Assembly (NCBI GenBank): GCA_023266165.1
Contig: JAHFRR010000048.1
Span: 1 to 9,143 of the forward strand
DNA length: 9,143 bases
Direction of reading: 5' to 3'
From: Thiotrichales bacterium
Lineage (GTDB): Bacteria > Pseudomonadota > Gammaproteobacteria > Francisellales > CACEW01
Made by a program: the position numbers and the translations under genes
Notes under the pieces: generated by a model
Told to the model about the DNA's origin: nothing
What the model saw: only the letters and a program-made list of their open reading frames with translations
Databases searched by the model: none
In this document: positions 5,948 to 9,143 of the stretch, one piece after another
Layout of the letters: every line of letters starts with the position of its first letter
How positions within the stretch are numbered: position 1 is the first letter of the stretch

Positions 5948-7600
5948 TTGCCACTCGTGACCCTTAGAGCGATTTGCTTAACCCAAACCAATGCACGCCT
6001 CCTGGATCAGGTGGATTTGAGTATCGAGCCGCGCGAGCGTATTGCCCTGATTGGCCGTAATGGCATGGGAAAGTCTACCCTGATGCGCTTGATTCACCAG
6101 GAGATTCTGCCTGACAGCGGTGAACTGATCTATCAATCCAAAGTCCATGTCGCCCGTTTGGAGCAAGAAGTTCCGCGAGAAACCCAAGGCAGTATCTTTG
6201 ATGTGATTGCAGAAGGCCTTGGAGCTCCTGGCAAACTCTTGACACAGTACCTCAATCAAATGATGCGATTGCACGAGCTGACCGAGGCTGAGCAAGATCA
6301 ATTACACCAACTGCATGTCGACTGGAGCCTACAGGCTAAAATCGAGAAAACGCTCTCCTTGTTAGAGCTCGATGGCACTGCGGATTTTGGCTCACTGTCA
6401 GGCGGCATGAAGCGCCGTGTTCTACTCGGCCGCGCCTTGGTTCAAGACCCCGATTTGTTATTACTGGATGAGCCCACCAACCATTTGGACATCGAATCGA
6501 TTTTATGGCTTGAAAAGTTTTTGCTGGATTATCCAGGTGCCCTACTCTTTATCACCCATGATCGGGCGTTGTTACAGAAACTGGCAACACGGATCATTGA
6601 GCTGGATCGCGGGATCTTAACAAGCTTCCCTGGGGATTACCCTACCTATCTGGCTCGCAAGCAAGAAATGCTTGAAACAGAGGGTAAGCATAACGCGATT
6701 TTTGATAAAAAATTGGCGCAGGAAGAAATTTGGATTCGCCAGGGCATCAAAGCGCGACGCACCCGCAATGAAGGCCGCGTGCGTGCCCTCGAACGCCTGC
6801 GTGAAGAACGCAGCCAACGTCGCGAGCTGATGGGCAACGTCTCCCTCAATATTTCTATGGGCGATCGATCAGGGCAGCTGGTCGTTGAGGCTAAACACCT
6901 GTCCTATCAACTGCCTGATGGGCGTTCGTTGATAAAAGACTTTTCAGTGACTTTGCATCGCGGGGATAAGATTGGCATCATCGGGCCCAATGGTTGCGGT
7001 AAATCGACGTTATTGAATCTCTTACTGGGGAAGCTCCCTCTGCAATTGGGGACAGTGCGTTTGGGGCATAATCTTCAAATCGCCTATTTCGACCAACTGC
7101 GTGAACTCTTAGACCCCAATCAATCCGTTGCAGATAACGTGATGGAAGGCTCTACCACCATTGAGATTAACGGCGAAAAGAAACATATCATTGGATATTT
7201 ACAGGATTTTTTATTTACGCCTGATCGTGCGCGCGGCCCTGTCAAGGTGCTGTCTGGAGGCGAGCGCAATCGATTATTACTCGCCAAGCTGTTTGCCAAA
7301 CCCAGTAACGTCATCATCATGGATGAACCTACCAATGATCTGGACGCTGAGACTTTAGATCTCCTAGAAGAGCTTTTGATTGACTACACAGGGACGCTGA
7401 TTGTCGTCAGCCACGATCGGGCCTTTTTAAATAACGTTGTCACCAGCACGATTGCCTTTGAGGGCAATGGCCAGGTGTATGAGTATATCGGCGGATACGA
7501 TGACTGGCTGCGTCAGAAAGAGACCCGAAAAAAGCCTGGAGCCCCCAAAAAACCAGAGGCTCCCAATACTCAATCTAAAGCTCAATCTCGACGACAGTGA
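5948..7600 (+). CDS. uup: ABC-F family ATPase, Uup-like, lacking the C-terminal coiled-coil domain
   Basis: This 550-residue protein has two soluble nucleotide-binding domains and no membrane segment. Domain 1 carries Walker A GRNGMGKST (36-44), signature LSGGM (150-154), Walker B with catalytic Glu175 (LLLLDEP, 170-176) and the H-loop His204. A charged linker typical of ABC-F proteins spans about 235-300. Domain 2 carries GPNGCGKST (346-354), LSGGER (435-440), Glu460 in MDEP, and His489. ABC-F proteins act on the ribosome; Uup also binds branched DNA and limits precise transposon excision in E. coli. E. coli Uup has about 635 residues with a C-terminal coiled coil, but here only a basic, Pro/Lys-rich tail of about 25 residues follows domain 2. 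I prefer the TTG at 5948: AGGAAG at 5934-5939 is 8 nt upstream and the protein then begins like family members. The in-frame ATG at 5912 has no ribosome site and overlaps the putative -10 box. Uup is preferred over other ABC-F types on overall resemblance. Confidence 0.9.
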   Translation: MPLVTLRAICLTQTNARLLDQVDLSIEPRERIALIGRNGMGKSTLMRLIHQEILPDSGELIYQSKVHVARLEQEVPRETQGSIFDVIAEGLGAPGKLLTQYLNQMMRLHELTEAEQDQLHQLHVDWSLQAKIEKTLSLLELDGTADFGSLSGGMKRRVLLGRALVQDPDLLLLDEPTNHLDIESILWLEKFLLDYPGALLFITHDRALLQKLATRIIELDRGILTSFPGDYPTYLARKQEMLETEGKHNAIFDKKLAQEEIWIRQGIKARRTRNEGRVRALERLREERSQRRELMGNVSLNISMGDRSGQLVVEAKHLSYQLPDGRSLIKDFSVTLHRGDKIGIIGPNGCGKSTLLNLLLGKLPLQLGTVRLGHNLQIAYFDQLRELLDPNQSVADNVMEGSTTIEINGEKKHIIGYLQDFLFTPDRARGPVKVLSGGERNRLLLAKLFAKPSNVIIMDEPTNDLDAETLDLLEELLIDYTGTLIVVSHDRAFLNNVVTSTIAFEGNGQVYEYIGGYDDWLRQKETRKKPGAPKKPEAPNTQSKAQSRRQ

Positions 7601-8847
7601 GTCTCTCGAATTAAGAAAGTCATCCCCAAACCAATCAAGAAGATCACCGGTACCACATAAATGGCATGGTGATACTGCTGAGCGGTATATACCGGTGTGC
7701 CATGCAGCAATTGGCCCTTCCAATCACGAGAGATCAGCCAGCCATACAACGGCTGCCCTACAATGCCCCCCAGCACCATCAAAAGCGAGATAATGCTGAT
7801 CGCCGCACCTGCGACGTTAGAAGGGTTGCTTTCAGCAACCGTTGGGTAGCTGATGACTTGAGTACTGGTGGTAAAGCCCAAAACCAGATACAAAATCAAG
7901 AGCAAGGTACTACTGGGGTGCGCTAAGTGAATCACGATCAGGCTCAAGACAATCGAGACCACACACCCTGTCTGCATCACAATCTTCCGACGCCCGAGAG
8001 CATCTGAAATCAACCCTACAATCGGTGAGCCAATCAACGTGCCAATAAAGAGCATCCCTGTGATCAAAGCAGCCTCTAAAGGCTTGATACCATAGACGTT
8101 GGTCAGATATGGCACCCCCCAAACGGCCCCGAGAATGGCCAAGGGGATATTCATGCATCCGCCATAAATGGCACATGCCCAGTTCTGCACTTTAGAAAAG
8201 GTCGAGCGCAGGCTCGCAATCAAGGAGTGATGGCGTAGCTGAGATCGCTGGGCTTGAAATGCCACAAGCTCATCCTGAGGGCAATCTCGCACCCACAGGG
8301 CAATCAACAGCATGATCGCATAGCCAACCAACGCAACGACAAATAATCCCATTTTCCAGCCCACTTGGCCAATCAGCCAGGCAAAAGGCGACTGCACCAA
8401 GAATCCACCCAGCATCCCCATCGTCACGATAAAGCCAGACGCTGCTGCCAAATGCTTGAGCTCAAACCAATTAACGGCAATGCGCATACAGCCCACAAAG
8501 CAAAATCCACCGCCTATGCCCATCAAAAATCTTGCCAATGCCAACACATAGAGCTGATGGGCAACAGGCACCAGCAAAACACCTGTCGAGCACACGGCCA
8601 TGGCACTGGTGATCAACCAACGCGGCGAGAACCTATCTAGTAAGGCGCCTGCCGGAATCAGAAACAGTAAATTAGCATAGAGATACAAACTCGCCAAAAA
8701 CCCCATTTCCGTCGCCCCCAGGTGGTAGGCATTGGCAATGGGCTGCTCGAGCACATCAAAAATATTGTTCAAACCAAATTCATAGAAAAAGAAAAGCGAA
8801 GTCACCAACAAAATAAAAAATGATTGGCGCTGTGAAGCTTTCGTCAT
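7582..8847 (-). CDS. Major facilitator superfamily transporter, substrate unknown
   Basis: This 421-residue inner-membrane protein has the length and hydrophobic pattern of a 12-helix MFS carrier. The loop 2-3 signature is GALLDRFSPR (67-76) and its repeat in the second half is GLISDALGRRK (278-288). Helix 4 carries RFLMGIGGGF (106-115), typical of motif B with Arg106. The two halves join through a hydrophilic loop of about 35 residues (187-222). Helix-forming segments are visible at both ends; the C-terminus is short and charged. The start ATG at 8845-8847 has AGGAG 9 nt upstream. The general look recalls the many small-solute MFS carriers of Legionellales and the anion or sugar-acid carriers, but nothing in the sequence or neighbourhood names a substrate. 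Its last 19 bp overlap the end of the convergent uup-like gene. Confidence 0.93.
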   Translation of the reverse strand: MTKASQRQSFFILLVTSLFFFYEFGLNNIFDVLEQPIANAYHLGATEMGFLASLYLYANLLFLIPAGALLDRFSPRWLITSAMAVCSTGVLLVPVAHQLYVLALARFLMGIGGGFCFVGCMRIAVNWFELKHLAAASGFIVTMGMLGGFLVQSPFAWLIGQVGWKMGLFVVALVGYAIMLLIALWVRDCPQDELVAFQAQRSQLRHHSLIASLRSTFSKVQNWACAIYGGCMNIPLAILGAVWGVPYLTNVYGIKPLEAALITGMLFIGTLIGSPIVGLISDALGRRKIVMQTGCVVSIVLSLIVIHLAHPSSTLLLILYLVLGFTTSTQVISYPTVAESNPSNVAGAAISIISLLMVLGGIVGQPLYGWLISRDWKGQLLHGTPVYTAQQYHHAIYVVPVIFLIGLGMTFLIRETHCRRD

Positions 8848-8886
8848 GAGCTATAACTCCTGTTTGGGTGATAAAGATCAGGGGAG

Positions 8887-8915
8887 ATTCTAACGGATTA
8901 TGGCATGTAATTCAA
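8887..8915 (-). promoter_or_regulatory. Promoter of the MFS transporter gene
   Basis: On the minus strand TTGAAT (8910-8915) and TAGAAT (8887-8892) are separated by exactly 17 nt. The start would be near 8880, giving a leader of about 33 nt that includes the AGGAG site. This is a good sigma70 match. Confidence 0.65.
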
Positions 8916-8948
8916 ATCAATTTTCTAATTTTTTATGCTTCTGCATCC

Positions 8949-8968
8949 AATTATGTTGAATTATGTTG
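8949..8968. repeat. Perfect tandem repeat of the 10-mer AATTATGTTG, two copies
   Basis: AATTATGTTG occurs at 8949-8958 and immediately again at 8959-8968. The 10-bp period would place both copies on one DNA face, as for cooperative binding upstream of the MFS promoter (-35 box at 8910-8915). Replication slippage is an equally simple explanation. Confidence 0.6.
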
Positions 8969-9067
8969 AGAACCATAACTTATGTCTTTTCACATAATTT
9001 TTAAGGGTCTATGTCGTTTTGAGTGGGTAATGCAAGAAAGCAAGTAACTTTCGCATGGCATTTCTTA

Positions 9068-9106
9068 TCCCCTCGCCCCTTGCGGAGGAGGGCTAGGGTG
9101 GAGGGT
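9068..9106. repeat. GC-rich, repeat-like intergenic element
   Basis: A C-rich block (CCCCTCGCCCC, about 9069-9079) is followed by GGAGGAGGG (9084-9092) and then GGGTGGAGGG (9096-9105). This C-block, G-block, G-block layout resembles the dispersed palindromic repeats of CCCTC...GAGGG type found between genes in many proteobacteria. The base composition contrasts sharply with the AT-rich sequence before it. Copy number elsewhere in the genome cannot be seen from here. Confidence 0.4.
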
Positions 9107-9143
9107 GCAGTTTGAAAAAGCCTTCAGAAGCAAAAAGGGGAAT

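Larger units (their letters stand above)
8848..9143. other. Noncoding right-hand region upstream of the MFS gene
   Basis: No ORF of useful length with a ribosome site is visible on either strand in these 296 bp. The left part is the MFS leader and promoter. The middle (about 8915-9010) is AT-rich with a tandem 10-mer. The right part turns GC-rich with a repeat-like element. No tRNA or terminator with a T-tract was recognised. A gene may begin beyond the window. Confidence 0.6.

Noticed and set aside
7437..7926. Plus-strand frames of 118 and 86 residues after the uup end
   Set aside because: They lie in another frame of uup and antisense to the MFS gene, with no motifs.

Overview
This 9.1 kb window looks like an ordinary chromosomal segment of a gammaproteobacterium with roughly balanced GC content. 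The main lineage evidence is RimO, which follows the enterobacterial-type protein almost throughout. LexA, an Uup-type ABC-F ATPase and a single-component MFS transporter fit that too. The MFS protein and the branched-chain-type E1 gene would suit a Legionellales-like relative, but this is an impression and the sequence does not prove it. I see no rRNA, tRNA, CRISPR array or insertion sequence.

Layout. (1) 1-2492, minus: the 5' part of a very large gene that runs off the left edge. Its 830 visible residues encode a 2-oxo acid dehydrogenase E1-alpha, E1-beta, a lipoyl domain, and what looks like the start of a FabH-type ketoacyl-ACP synthase III. (2) 2493-2722: a divergent promoter region carrying candidate LexA operators. 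(3) 2723-3331, plus: lexA. A small unknown ORF follows at 3395-3730, and its 3' end runs 98 bp into the antisense strand of rimO. (4) 3633-5027, minus: rimO. (5) 5028-5266: a second divergent promoter region. (6) 5267-5854, plus: a secreted beta-sandwich-like protein of DUF4402 or coat-U character, closed by a clear intrinsic terminator at 5881-5906. (7) 5948-7600, plus: an Uup-like ABC-F ATPase with a probable TTG start and a missing C-terminal coiled-coil domain. (8) 7582-8847, minus: an MFS transporter overlapping the uup end by 19 bp. (9) 8848-9143: noncoding, with the MFS promoter, a 10-bp tandem repeat and a GC-rich repeat-like element.

The most interesting object is the multidomain E1 fusion. 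Branched-chain fatty acid synthesis is known to be primed when a branched-chain 2-oxo acid dehydrogenase makes branched acyl-CoA, which FabH (KAS III) condenses with malonyl-ACP. Here E1, a lipoyl swinging arm and a KAS III-like module appear to be one polypeptide, with no room between the last two for an E2 acyltransferase domain. That suggests direct passage of an acyl group from lipoyl to KAS III, which is a hypothesis. The C-terminal module lies mostly outside the window.

The second point of interest is the lexA locus. Its LexA has a recognition helix unlike the E. coli one, the promoter carries several non-canonical dyads or repeats, and an uncharacterised small ORF sits where many bacteria keep an SOS cell-division inhibitor. 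The other genes look like housekeeping genes, each apparently with its own promoter; four of the six proposed promoters use the same -10 hexamer, TAGAAT.
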